64,000 nt of DNA from Variovorax sp. Its GTDB lineage: Bacteria; Pseudomonadota; Gammaproteobacteria; Burkholderiales; Burkholderiaceae_C. Made by a program: the position numbers and the translations under genes. The stretch is taken from positions 1 through 64,000 of the forward strand of contig JAGIBP010000012.1 of the NCBI GenBank assembly GCA_017744285.1. The letters run 5' to 3'. The notes below the pieces were generated by a model. That model was given only the letters and a program-made list of their open reading frames with translations, searched no databases and was not told where the DNA came from. Below, piece by piece: positions 7,785 through 16,168 of the stretch (within the stretch, counting starts at the first letter, position 1; every line of letters starts with the position of its first letter).

Positions 7785-8960
7785 TTACTTCTTGGCCTTG
7801 CCCGGGTCCTTGACCTGCTTGATGACGTCGAACTCGATGTTGTAGAGCTGGCCGTCCTTCTTCTCGACCTTGCGCAGGTAGATGTCCTGCGTGATGTCGC
7901 GCGTTTCCTTGTCGATCTCGACCGGGCCGCGCGGGCTGTCGAACTTCAGGCCCTTCATCGCGGCCAGCAGCGCGTCGCCGCCGCCCTCGCCCTTTGTCGC
8001 CTTGATGCCTTCGTAGATCATGTGCATGCCGTCATAGCCGCCGACGGCCATGAAGTTCGGGCGCATGTTGGGGTTGGCCTTGCGGAAGGCCTCGACGAAC
8101 TTCTTGTTCAGCTCTCCCGGGTGGGCCGCCGAGTAGTGGTGCGAGGTGACGATGCCGAGCATGCCGTCGCCCATGTTGTTGAGTTGTTCGTCATCCGTCA
8201 GGTCGCCGGTGCCGATGACCCGGATGCCGGCCTTGTCCAGGCCGCGCTCGAAGAACTGCTTCATCACGGCGGCGCCGTTGCCCGAGGGGACGAAGACGAA
8301 CAGCGCATCGGGCTTGGCATCGCGCACCTTCTGCAGGAACGGCGCGAAGTCGGGATCGCGCAGCGGCGCACGCAGCTTCTCGATCACCTTGCCGCCGTTG
8401 GCAGCGAAGCGCTCGCTGAAGTACTTCTCGGCGTCGTTGCCGGGGCCGTAGTCGGAGACCAGCGTCACGACCGACTTGATGCCGTTCTTGGGCGCCCAGT
8501 CCGCCAGCGCGACCGAAGCCTGCGGCAGCGTGAAGCTCGAGCGCAGCATGTAGGGCGACGCGTCGGTGATCGCGGAGGTGGCGGCGGCCATCGTGATGGC
8601 CGGCGTCTTGGCTTGCGTGGCCACCTGTGCCACCGCGAGGGCGATCGGCGTCAGGCCAAAACCGGCGAGCACGTTGACCTTGTCGCTCACCACCAGTTCC
8701 TGGGCGATGCGCTTGGCCACGTCGGGCAGGCCGGTGTCGTCCTTGACGATCAGTTCGACCTTCTTGCCGGCGACGGTGTCGCCGTGCTGCGCCATGTACA
8801 GGCGGGCAGCGGCTTCGATCTCTCGCCCCGTGGAGGCCTGCTGGCCCGTCATGGGCAGGATCAGGCCGATCTTGAACGTGTCCGCGGCATGGGCGGCCAA
8901 CGGCAGGGCCAGCGCCATGGCGGTCAAGCCGGCAGCCTGGACAAGTTGGCGACGAAGCAT
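7785..8960 (-). CDS. Periplasmic amino-acid-type binding protein of liv cluster 1
   Basis: A 391-residue protein. It has a Sec signal peptide (MLRRQLVQAAGLTAMALALP, cleavage after AHA about residue 25) and a type-1 periplasmic-binding fold beginning DTFKIGLILPMTGQQASTGR. It belongs to the Leu/Ile/Val-binding (Peripla_BP_6) family that feeds the LivHMGF transporter downstream. The ATG at 8960 has an AGGAGAATCTCT ribosome site; an open frame continues 33 codons further upstream, but without signal-peptide logic. In this family ligands include branched-chain amino acids, amides, urea and aromatic acids, so the ligand is open. Confidence 0.88.
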   Translation of the reverse strand: MLRRQLVQAAGLTAMALALPLAAHAADTFKIGLILPMTGQQASTGREIEAAARLYMAQHGDTVAGKKVELIVKDDTGLPDVAKRIAQELVVSDKVNVLAGFGLTPIALAVAQVATQAKTPAITMAAATSAITDASPYMLRSSFTLPQASVALADWAPKNGIKSVVTLVSDYGPGNDAEKYFSERFAANGGKVIEKLRAPLRDPDFAPFLQKVRDAKPDALFVFVPSGNGAAVMKQFFERGLDKAGIRVIGTGDLTDDEQLNNMGDGMLGIVTSHHYSAAHPGELNKKFVEAFRKANPNMRPNFMAVGGYDGMHMIYEGIKATKGEGGGDALLAAMKGLKFDSPRGPVEIDKETRDITQDIYLRKVEKKDGQLYNIEFDVIKQVKDPGKAKK

Positions 8961-9318
8961 AGAGATTCTCCTAATGTGATGGGATGCCGGAAGGCGAGAA
9001 ATCGAAACGAAAGAGCTCCGATTGTCAGTAAGTTCAGGAAGTTCAAGGGCTCTTGGCAACCCTTAGTGTTTTCTTCTTTGTTGGCGCGCAGATTATGGAC
9101 ATCTGGTTACCCGAATACGAATAGCAAAACGGTCTGGCAGCTATAACAAAACAGCATAATATTAACCCTGCTGGAAACCACGGGCATGGCTCGGGCTTAC
9201 TGCCATTTCATGACGCACCTCACCCGCGCGGTGAACAGGCCGGCGAGCAGGCGGTCCGGCCTGCCCGCCATGCGAATACGATATGGCCCTCTTTTTTCCA
9301 GCCATTCACGGAGCCAAC
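8961..9318. other. Divergent intergenic region, relatively AT-rich
   Basis: A 358-base gap between the minus-strand binding-protein gene and the plus-strand MetE-like gene. The segment 9080-9180 is clearly richer in A and T than its surroundings, as expected for promoters. A hairpin-forming stretch AGGCCGG...CCGGCCT lies about 9238-9265, with no U run beside it. I see no gene and no riboswitch that I can support. Confidence 0.4.
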
Positions 9319-10440
9319 ATGTCCGAACACGCCCGCCTGCCTGCCCGCTACGACCACGTCGGCAGCTTTCTGCGTCCCCAGTACCTGCTCGAAGCCCGCG
9401 AGCAGAAGGCCAAGGGTGAAATCACGCCCGAGCAGCTGCGCAAGGTCGAGGACAAGGCGATCACCGAGATCGTCAAGTTCCAGGAAGACGTGGGCCTCAA
9501 GAGCATCACCGACGGCGAGTTCCGCCGCACCTATTTCCACATCGACTTCCTCGAGCAGCTCGGCGGCGTGAAGACCGACATCCCGGTCACCATCCGCAAG
9601 CCCGACGGCACCGAGGAGCTGGCCCCGCCGGTGATCCGCGTGATCGACAAGGTGCGCCACGCCAAGAACATCCAGCTGGCCGACTTCGAGTACCTCAAGA
9701 GCCAGGTCTCGGCCGGCAACACGCCGAAGGTGACGATTCCCTCGCCCACCATGCTGCACTTCCGCGGCGGCCGCGCCGGCATCAGCAAGGACGCCTACCC
9801 CGAGCTCGATCCGACCTTCTACGACGACGTGGCCAAGGCCTACGGCGACGAGCTGCGCTCGCTGGCCGCCGCCGGCTGCACCTACGTGCAGATGGACGAC
9901 ACCAACCTCGCCTACCTGTGCGACGAGCGCATGCGCGAGGCCGCCCGCCAGCGCGGCGACGACCCCAACGAGCTGCCGCACCGCTACGCCCAGTTCGTCA
10001 ACAAGGTGGTGGCGCACAAGCCCGCCGGCATGACGCTGGCCATGCACCTGTGCCGCGGCAACTTCAAGAGCACGCACGCGGCGGCCGGCAACTACGAGCC
10101 GGTGGCCGAGGCGCTGCTCAAGGAGATGGACCTGGACGCCTACTTCCTCGAATACGACGACGCGCGTTCGGGCGACTTCCGCCCGCTGCGCTTCCTGCCG
10201 AAGGGCAAGACGGTGGTGCTCGGCCTCGTGACGACCAAGTTCGGCGAGATGGAGGACAAGGACGAGCTCAAGGCCCGCATCGAGGCCGCCGCCAAGTACG
10301 TCTCGCTCGACCAGCTCGCGCTGTCGCCGCAGTGCGGCTTCTCCAGCACGGTGCACGGCAACAACATCGCGGTCGAGGCCCAGCGCGCGAAGCTGCGTCT
10401 GGTCATCGAGACGGCCCAGGAGGTCTGGGGAAGCCTCTAA
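9319..10440 (+). CDS. MetE C-terminal-domain-like methyltransferase (cobalamin-independent methionine synthase family)
   Basis: A 373-residue TIM-barrel protein of the UROD/MetE-like superfamily. It corresponds to the catalytic C-terminal half of MetE without its N-terminal half, as in the short YxjG/YxjH type. The zinc-site residues of MetE appear conserved: His and Cys in AMHLCRGNF (about 238), Glu in FLEYDDARSG (about 275) and Cys in SPQCGFSS (about 337). The family moves a methyl group to a thiol such as homocysteine, but short members can use other donors or acceptors. The ATG at 9319 has GGAG at -9; an upstream in-frame start would add 12 residues of low plausibility. The phospholipase gene follows 6 bases later. 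Confidence 0.82.
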   Translation: MSEHARLPARYDHVGSFLRPQYLLEAREQKAKGEITPEQLRKVEDKAITEIVKFQEDVGLKSITDGEFRRTYFHIDFLEQLGGVKTDIPVTIRKPDGTEELAPPVIRVIDKVRHAKNIQLADFEYLKSQVSAGNTPKVTIPSPTMLHFRGGRAGISKDAYPELDPTFYDDVAKAYGDELRSLAAAGCTYVQMDDTNLAYLCDERMREAARQRGDDPNELPHRYAQFVNKVVAHKPAGMTLAMHLCRGNFKSTHAAAGNYEPVAEALLKEMDLDAYFLEYDDARSGDFRPLRFLPKGKTVVLGLVTTKFGEMEDKDELKARIEAAAKYVSLDQLALSPQCGFSSTVHGNNIAVEAQRAKLRLVIETAQEVWGSL

Positions 10441-10446
10441 CTTTCC

Positions 10447-11826
10447 ATGAACCGCATCGACGACTGGCTCGACTGGCTGCCCTCGCCGTCGCAGCATCTG
10501 CTGGTCGTCACGTTCGCGCTCCTGGTCTATGTGCTGACCAGCCGGGCCAAGCGCGAGCAGCGCGCGCCGTCCACCGCCATCGCCTGGGTGATGGGCCTCG
10601 CGCTGCTGCCCTATGTGATCCTCCCGATGTACCTGCTGTTCGGCCAGCGCAAGCTGCGGCCGGCAGGCTCGCCGCGGCCGCCGCGGACGGGTCCGGCCGG
10701 GCATTGGGCGGCCGACCTGATCGAGAGCTTCGGCCTGGCGCCGCCAGGGCCGTGCGCGGTGCGCTTCCATGCCGATGGCGCAGCGGCGCGCGACGCACTC
10801 GTGGAAGTGATCGAGGGCGCACGCAGCCGGCTCGACGTCTGCACCTTCATCATCGGCGACGATGCGCTCGGCCACGACGTGATCAACCGGCTCGCCCGGC
10901 GCGCGCGCGAAGGCGTGAAGGTGCGCGTGCTGCTCGACGGCTTCGGCGCGCTCTCGCTGCCGCGCTCGCACTTCGACACGCTGCGCGAGGCGGGCGCGCA
11001 GGTGGCGGTCTTCCGACCCATCTTCAGCCTGCGCCGCACCGGGCCCCGCAACCTTCGCAACCACCGCAAGTTCACCATCGCGGACGACCGCCGGCTCTGG
11101 TCGGGCGGCCGCAACCTCGCGGGCGAGTACTTCACCGGCAACGACGACCACCCGCAGCCGTGGCGGGACCTGTCGTTCGACCTCCAGGGCAGCGTGGCCA
11201 CGGCCGCGGCGCGGCAGTTCGACCATGACTGGTCCTCGGTGCGCGGGCACAGGCCGCGCGAGATGGCGGCCGATCCGGCGCATGCCGAAGGCGCGCTCGC
11301 GCAGTTGCTGCCGAGCGGGCCCGACCAGACCGAGGACACGGCGCAGGCGCTGCTGATCGACGCCTGCTTCCGCGCCGAGCACCGGGTGCTCGCGATCACG
11401 CCCTACTTCGTGCCCGGCGACGGCCTGCGCGATGCGCTGCGCCTGGCCGCGCGGCGCGGCGTGCAGGTCACGATCGCGATTCCCGAACGGTCGAACCACC
11501 CGCTCGCCGACTTCGTGCGCGCGCGGGCCATGCGCGACCTCACGCGCGCCGGCGCGGTCTTTCGCCTGCTGCCCTTCATGGCGCACGCGAAGGCCGTGGT
11601 GGTGGACGACGACCTGGCGCTGTGTGGCTCGATCAATCTCGACATGCGCAGCCTGCTCATCAACCACGAAGCCGCGGTGGTGTTCTACGGCCACGAACAG
11701 GTCGAATGGCTCGCGCAGTGGATCGAGACCACCGCCTCGGCCGGCGACACCTACCGGGCACGGCAGCCCGGGCTCTTGCGCGACGTGGCCGAAGGCTTGC
11801 TGCTGACCATCGCATTCCAGCTCTGA
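10447..11826 (+). CDS. cls: Cardiolipin synthase-like phospholipase D protein
   Basis: A 459-residue membrane protein. Two N-terminal hydrophobic helices (about 18-35 and 47-68) are followed by two phospholipase D domains with complete HKD motifs: NHRKFTIADDRRLWSGGRN (about 205) and HAKAVVVDDDLALCGSINLD (about 380). This is the bacterial cardiolipin synthase layout, in which two phosphatidylglycerols, or a PG and another phospholipid, are transesterified at the inner membrane. The start ATG is 6 bases after the MetE-like gene, so the two may be cotranscribed. It is shorter than E. coli ClsA (about 486 residues) but has the same order. Confidence 0.85.
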   Translation: MNRIDDWLDWLPSPSQHLLVVTFALLVYVLTSRAKREQRAPSTAIAWVMGLALLPYVILPMYLLFGQRKLRPAGSPRPPRTGPAGHWAADLIESFGLAPPGPCAVRFHADGAAARDALVEVIEGARSRLDVCTFIIGDDALGHDVINRLARRAREGVKVRVLLDGFGALSLPRSHFDTLREAGAQVAVFRPIFSLRRTGPRNLRNHRKFTIADDRRLWSGGRNLAGEYFTGNDDHPQPWRDLSFDLQGSVATAAARQFDHDWSSVRGHRPREMAADPAHAEGALAQLLPSGPDQTEDTAQALLIDACFRAEHRVLAITPYFVPGDGLRDALRLAARRGVQVTIAIPERSNHPLADFVRARAMRDLTRAGAVFRLLPFMAHAKAVVVDDDLALCGSINLDMRSLLINHEAAVVFYGHEQVEWLAQWIETTASAGDTYRARQPGLLRDVAEGLLLTIAFQL

Positions 11827-11881
11827 GGCGGGCTTTGGCCGATACTCGTGGGCCGATCGCAAACAACCTCAGGAGAGCACC

Positions 11882-12571
11882 ATGGGAAACACCGTTCAGT
11901 TCAAGCGCCCCGACGGCGGCAGCGTCAATGGCTATCTGGCCCAAGCCGAGAAGGCATTCGGCTCGGTCGTGGTGATCCAGGAATGGTGGGGCCTCAATGA
12001 CCAGATCCGCGGCGTGGCGGACCGCTTCGCCAAGGCGGGCTTCACCGCGCTGGTGCCCGATCTGTACCGCGGCAAGTCCACCGTCGAGGCCGAGGAAGCG
12101 CATCACCTCATGAGCGGCCTGAACTTCGGCGACGCGGCCTCGCAGGACGTGCATGGCGCGGTGCAGTACCTGAAGGCCCGCGGCGGCAAGGTCGGCGTCA
12201 CCGGCTACTGCATGGGCGGCGCGCTGACCGTGCTGAGCCTCGCCGCCTCGCCCGAGGTGGATGCCGGCGTGGTCTGGTATGGCTACCCGCCGCTCGAATA
12301 CGTCGACGCCTCGAAGATCAAGGCACCGGTCATGGCGCATTGGGCGACGCAGGACCAGGCCTTCGCCATCGCCGGCGTCGATGCGCTCGAGGAAAAGCTG
12401 CGCGGCGCGGGCGTGCGCTACGAAGGCCACCGCTACCAGGCGCACCACGCATTCGCCAACGAAACGGCCCAGGGGCCGGGCCGGATTCCGATCACGCAGT
12501 ACGACGCCGTCTGGGCCCAGCTCGCCTGGGACCGCACGCTGCGTTTCTTTGGCAAGGAGCTGGCGGGCTGA
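11882..12571 (+). CDS. Dienelactone hydrolase family protein
   Basis: A 229-residue alpha/beta-hydrolase-fold protein. The family nucleophile Cys is in GYCMGGAL (about residue 111), the Asp in the region HWATQDQAF (about 159) and the His in YQAHHAFAN (about 190), giving the Cys-Asp-His triad of dienelactone hydrolases. These open lactones such as 4-carboxymethylenebut-2-en-4-olide in chlorocatechol breakdown, but many family members are general esterases. A CAGGAGAGCACC ribosome site precedes the ATG. No chlorocatechol pathway genes are nearby, so a housekeeping esterase role is as likely. Confidence 0.85.
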   Translation: MGNTVQFKRPDGGSVNGYLAQAEKAFGSVVVIQEWWGLNDQIRGVADRFAKAGFTALVPDLYRGKSTVEAEEAHHLMSGLNFGDAASQDVHGAVQYLKARGGKVGVTGYCMGGALTVLSLAASPEVDAGVVWYGYPPLEYVDASKIKAPVMAHWATQDQAFAIAGVDALEEKLRGAGVRYEGHRYQAHHAFANETAQGPGRIPITQYDAVWAQLAWDRTLRFFGKELAG

Positions 12572-12572
12572 T

Positions 12573-13652
12573 TCAGGCCGCCTTGTTGCGGTAGCTGGCG
12601 TTGCCGAGCCCCGTGCCGATGGTCAGCACCGCCCAGCGCTTGACATCGTGCATGAAGGGAAGCTCGCTCAGGCCCTGCACCACGGCGTCGTTGTGCATGA
12701 GCACCACGGTCGGCTCGCCGCCGATCGAGGGGATCCGCTTGCACAGCGTGCTCGGCAGGTGGAAGTTCTCGCTCTCCCAGTCGCCCGGCAGGTTCTGCGC
12801 ACCGCGCGCGATCGATCCGTCCTTGCGGATCAGCCCCGGGCAGCCGATGCCGATGAACGGCGCGAGGCGGATGCCCTTCCTGCCGCAGTAGTGCATCTGG
12901 TCCTCGATCATTTCCACCAGCCGGTCGACCAGCGCCTTGCGGCTGGGGCCGTCGTCGGCGTGGCGCCACTTCTCGCGGTGGAGCACCTTGGCTCGCGACA
13001 GGTCGCGCGCACGCCGCCAGCGCGTCTTGACGATGCCGCAGCGCACGTTGGTGCCGCCGATGTCCAGCGCGATGATCGCGTCGTGCCCCTTGAGCAGCGG
13101 CGGCGGCAGCAGATGCACCCATCCGAGCAGGCCGCCGTCGTCCGTCTCGTGGCAGATGCGCCCGAGCTGCACGCGCACGCCCATGTCCTCCAGCAAGGCC
13201 GTCGTCTGCAGGACGGCGCGCTCGCCGACGTCGCTCTCGGGGAAGCCGCCCCCGATCACGATGCGCTCCACGCCCTTCCATGAAGGGTGGCGCATGAAGC
13301 GCTCGATGACCCAGGCCAGCTCCTCCGCGAACTCCTCGATGACGCCGTGGATCACGTCGGCGGCCTCCGAAGCCTTGCGGCCGAGCGCTTCGTCGAGCAC
13401 GCGCTTCGACAGTTCCTTCGAATGCAGGCGCCCGAGCGGGTCCCGGCCCTTCTTGCGTCGCCGTCGGCGCCAGCGCTCCAGCAGTTCCCTGAAGGCGGTC
13501 TGGCTGGCCTGGTCGCCGACGAAGAAGCCGTCCTTGTCCCGCAACTGCAGGCTGTAGCCCTCGACCACCACCGAGGGCAGTTCGCGCGCGCCATGTTCGT
13601 CGGGCAGCACGTGCTCCTGCTCCTTGCGCTTGCGGTGTCCGTGCTTCGCCAT
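12573..13652 (-). CDS. ROK/ASKHA-type kinase-like protein with circularly permuted motif order
   Basis: A 359-residue protein. Its second half carries the N-terminal motifs of ROK sugar kinases: phosphate-1 loop ALDIGGTNVRCG (195-206), GIGCPGLI (268-275), LMHNDAVVQGLSE with the expected catalytic Asp322, and phosphate-2 TIGTGLGN (344-351), after which the protein ends. The parts normally found after phosphate-2 lie in the first half: helices about 80-120, the adenosine-side motif VERIVIGGG (128-136) and ETDDGGLLGWVHLL (169-182), which ends ordinary ROK proteins. The ROK zinc motif is absent. The N-terminus and residues 61-70 are strongly basic. ATG 13652 has GAGGAA upstream. It follows an alpha/beta hydrolase gene by 13 bases. 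Sugar or other acceptor unknown. Confidence 0.72.
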   Translation of the reverse strand: MAKHGHRKRKEQEHVLPDEHGARELPSVVVEGYSLQLRDKDGFFVGDQASQTAFRELLERWRRRRRKKGRDPLGRLHSKELSKRVLDEALGRKASEAADVIHGVIEEFAEELAWVIERFMRHPSWKGVERIVIGGGFPESDVGERAVLQTTALLEDMGVRVQLGRICHETDDGGLLGWVHLLPPPLLKGHDAIIALDIGGTNVRCGIVKTRWRRARDLSRAKVLHREKWRHADDGPSRKALVDRLVEMIEDQMHYCGRKGIRLAPFIGIGCPGLIRKDGSIARGAQNLPGDWESENFHLPSTLCKRIPSIGGEPTVVLMHNDAVVQGLSELPFMHDVKRWAVLTIGTGLGNASYRNKAA

Positions 13653-13665
13653 CCGTTCCTCGGGC

Positions 13666-14463
13666 TCAGTCCGCGGTGGCCCGGAGGATGAGCCGCGTCG
13701 TCTCCTCCGGTGCATCCCAGTGCGGATAGTGGCCGCAGCGCTCGAACCAGTGCATGCGCGCGTCCGGAAAGAGCCGCTGCGCGCGCTCGGCCTGCCGCGG
13801 AAAGCAGATGCGGTCGAAGCGGCCCCAGCCGATCACCAGCCGGTGGCCCAGCGTGCCGGCGGCCGCCCCTTCGACCGGGCCGCTGTGCACCAGCCCGTCG
13901 AGCATCGCCCTGAACGAAGCGGCGGAGGCGCAGCTGCGCATCTCCTCCAGCACCTGCGGCGCGGACAGGCTCGCGGGTCGCGCGGACAGTTGCTTCACCA
14001 GCAGGCGCCGCGACCAGTCATGGGTCGTGATGGCCGGCATGGGTTGATTCAGCGCCTTCGCGAGCCGCCACCAGAAGCAGACGGAGGTCTGATAAGCCCG
14101 GCGCTCCCAACCGTTCCAGAAGCCCACCGGCCCCAGCGAAACGACCGCGCCCAGCATGCCTCGGCGCCGCGCGAGATCGAGCAGCAGCCGCGCGCCCACC
14201 GAACTGCCCACCGCATCGGTGCCGAGCAGTTCGTGCTCGCGCAGGAACTGCGCGATCGCGTCGGACATGGCGGGAACAGAGACCCGGCCGACGAGCGGCG
14301 GGCTCTTGCCGAAGCCCGGCAGATCGATCGCCGTGACGCTGCGCTGCGCGGCCAGCGGCTTCAGGATCGTCCGCCACGAGCGCCAATTGCTGCCGAGCCC
14401 GTGAACGAGCAGCAATGGCTTGCCTTCGCCGCAGCGAACGTAATTGATGAGCACATCGTTCAC
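13666..14463 (-). CDS. Alpha/beta hydrolase
   Basis: About 265 residues of an alpha/beta-hydrolase fold: oxyanion-side LLLVHGLGSNWRSW, nucleophile motif AVGSSVGARLL with Ser in G-S-S-V-G, an Asp candidate in VIGWGRFDRICFP and catalytic His in ERCGHYPHWDAPEE near the C-terminus. It resembles epoxide-hydrolase/esterase-type enzymes. The start is uncertain: I use a GTG at 14463 just before the first conserved strand (VNDVLINYVRCGEG). The frame is open to an ATG at 14544, which would add 27 arginine-rich residues. It is divergent from the betaine-type transporter gene and immediately upstream of the permuted ROK-like gene. Confidence 0.75.
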   Translation of the reverse strand: MNDVLINYVRCGEGKPLLLVHGLGSNWRSWRTILKPLAAQRSVTAIDLPGFGKSPPLVGRVSVPAMSDAIAQFLREHELLGTDAVGSSVGARLLLDLARRRGMLGAVVSLGPVGFWNGWERRAYQTSVCFWWRLAKALNQPMPAITTHDWSRRLLVKQLSARPASLSAPQVLEEMRSCASAASFRAMLDGLVHSGPVEGAAAGTLGHRLVIGWGRFDRICFPRQAERAQRLFPDARMHWFERCGHYPHWDAPEETTRLILRATAD

Positions 14464-14564
14464 TCTCCATTCATCCCGGCGCGCTTCGCATCGGTCCGGC
14501 GGACGAACCCGTGTAGGAGAACGCCGCTGTGGCCGCGCACGCACGGCCGATACACTGCAGCGCG

Positions 14565-16097
14565 ATGCACCCCCTGCGCCGGCTCTGGCTCGCCGCCCTG
14601 ACCTGCCTGGGCCTCCTTGCGGGGTCCGCGCCGGCGCCTGCGCAGCAGCAGGAAAGCCCGCGCATCGGCTCCAAGCGCTTCACCGAGTCCTACATCCTGG
14701 CCGAGGTGCTGGCGCAGACCGCCGCCCCCCACACCCCCTCCCCGCCCGTGGTGCGGCAGGGCCTGGGGAACACCGCCATCGTCTACGAAGCCTTGCGCTC
14801 CGGCGGCATCGACCTCTATGCCGAATACACCGGCACCGTCGCGCAGGAGATCCTCAAGCGGCCCGGATCGACGACGCTCCAGGAGATCGACGCCGGCCTT
14901 CGGCCGCTCGGCCTGGGCGCGGCGATCCCGCTGGGCTTCAATGACGGCTATGCGCTCGCCATGCGGGCCGCCGATGCCGACCGGCTCGGGGTGCGCAGCC
15001 TGAGCGATCTCGCGCTGCACCCGGAATTGAAGCTCGGCCTGTCGAACGAGTTCATCGGCCGCGCCGACGGATGGCGCGGGCTGGCCGAGCGCTACGGTTT
15101 GCGGCAGGCGCCGACCGGGCTCGACCATGGGCTCGCCTACGACGCGATCGCCGCGAAGCAGATCGACGTGATGGACATCTACACCACCGACGCCAAGATC
15201 GATCACCTGGGCCTGCGCGTGCTGGAGGACGACCGCCGCTATTTCCCCCGCTACGACGCGGTGGTGCTCTACCGCCTGGACGTGCCCGCGCGCTGGCCGG
15301 CCGCGTGGGCGGCGCTGCGCCGTCTCGAAGGCCGCATCGACGAGCGCGCCATGATCGCGATGAATGCGCGCGCCGAGCTGCAGAGCGTGCCCTTCGAGGT
15401 CATCGCACGCGACTTCCTCGCGCAGGCAGGAACGGGCCAGGGCGCACCGACGGGTGCCGGCGAGTCCGCGGGCCGGGGCTTCATGGCCAAGCTGTTCGGG
15501 CCGGACCTCGGCCGGCTCGCGCGCCAGCACCTGCTGCTGGTCGCGGTCTCGGTCGGGCTCGCCATCCTGGTCGCGGTGCCGCTGGGCATCCTCGTGTTCC
15601 CGCACCTGCGCGCCCGCGCGGTGGTGCTCGGGCTCACGGGGCTCTTGCAGACCGTGCCGTCGATCGCGCTGCTGGCGATCCTGATCTCGCTGGTCGGCGT
15701 GATCGGCACCGTGCCCGCGCTGATCGCGCTCACGCTGTACTCGCTGCTGCCGATCATGCGCAACACCGTCACGGGCCTGGCCGAAGTGCCGACCGGCCTG
15801 CGCCTGGCCGGTACCGCGCTGGGCATGACCTCGGCGCAGAGCCTTCGCGTGGTGCAACTGCCGCTCGCGCTGCCCACGATCCTCGCGGGCGTTCGCACGG
15901 CGACCACCATCGCCATCGGCACCGCGACCATCGCCGCCTTCATCGGCGCCGGCGGCTTCGGGGAGCGCATCGTCACCGGACTCGCACTCAACGACCGCCA
16001 ATTGCTCGCCGCCGGCGCCCTGCCGGCCGCCGCGCTGGCGCTGCTGAGCGAGGCGCTGTTCGAAATCGTCGAGTACTTCACGCGACGGCCGCGCTGA
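14565..16097 (+). CDS. Fused glycine betaine/choline-type substrate-binding protein and ABC permease
   Basis: A 510-residue protein. A signal sequence (about 1-24) is followed by an OpuAC/OsmF-like binding domain (about 30-290; RIGSKRFTESYILAEVL, DLYAEYTGT, AKQIDVMDIYTTDA). A permease domain with about five helices (315-500) follows, carrying the ABC coupling loop LAGTALGMTSAQSLRVVQLP and ending in AAFIGAGGFGERIVTG. In the well-known OpuABC and ProWX fusions the permease comes first, so the order here is reversed. The family imports quaternary amines for osmoprotection or as nutrients. No matching ATPase gene is adjacent; the next gene is a hypothetical, so the ATPase must be elsewhere or borrowed. 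Confidence 0.85.
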   Translation: MHPLRRLWLAALTCLGLLAGSAPAPAQQQESPRIGSKRFTESYILAEVLAQTAAPHTPSPPVVRQGLGNTAIVYEALRSGGIDLYAEYTGTVAQEILKRPGSTTLQEIDAGLRPLGLGAAIPLGFNDGYALAMRAADADRLGVRSLSDLALHPELKLGLSNEFIGRADGWRGLAERYGLRQAPTGLDHGLAYDAIAAKQIDVMDIYTTDAKIDHLGLRVLEDDRRYFPRYDAVVLYRLDVPARWPAAWAALRRLEGRIDERAMIAMNARAELQSVPFEVIARDFLAQAGTGQGAPTGAGESAGRGFMAKLFGPDLGRLARQHLLLVAVSVGLAILVAVPLGILVFPHLRARAVVLGLTGLLQTVPSIALLAILISLVGVIGTVPALIALTLYSLLPIMRNTVTGLAEVPTGLRLAGTALGMTSAQSLRVVQLPLALPTILAGVRTATTIAIGTATIAAFIGAGGFGERIVTGLALNDRQLLAAGALPAAALALLSEALFEIVEYFTRRPR

Positions 16098-16168
16098 GTC
16101 GCCGGCTTCACGACACTGTCACGCACCGGCCGGATGCTGCCGCCTTTGTTTCGAACCCGGCAGGTCCC

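Noticed and set aside
9181-9318. Riboswitch upstream of the MetE-like gene (SAM, SAH or cobalamin)
   Set aside because: A GC hairpin is present, but none of the conserved core sequences of those classes can be found.
9220-11862. An 880-codon open frame on the minus strand across the MetE-like and phospholipase genes
   Set aside because: Shadow of two well-supported genes; no recognisable family and implausible composition.
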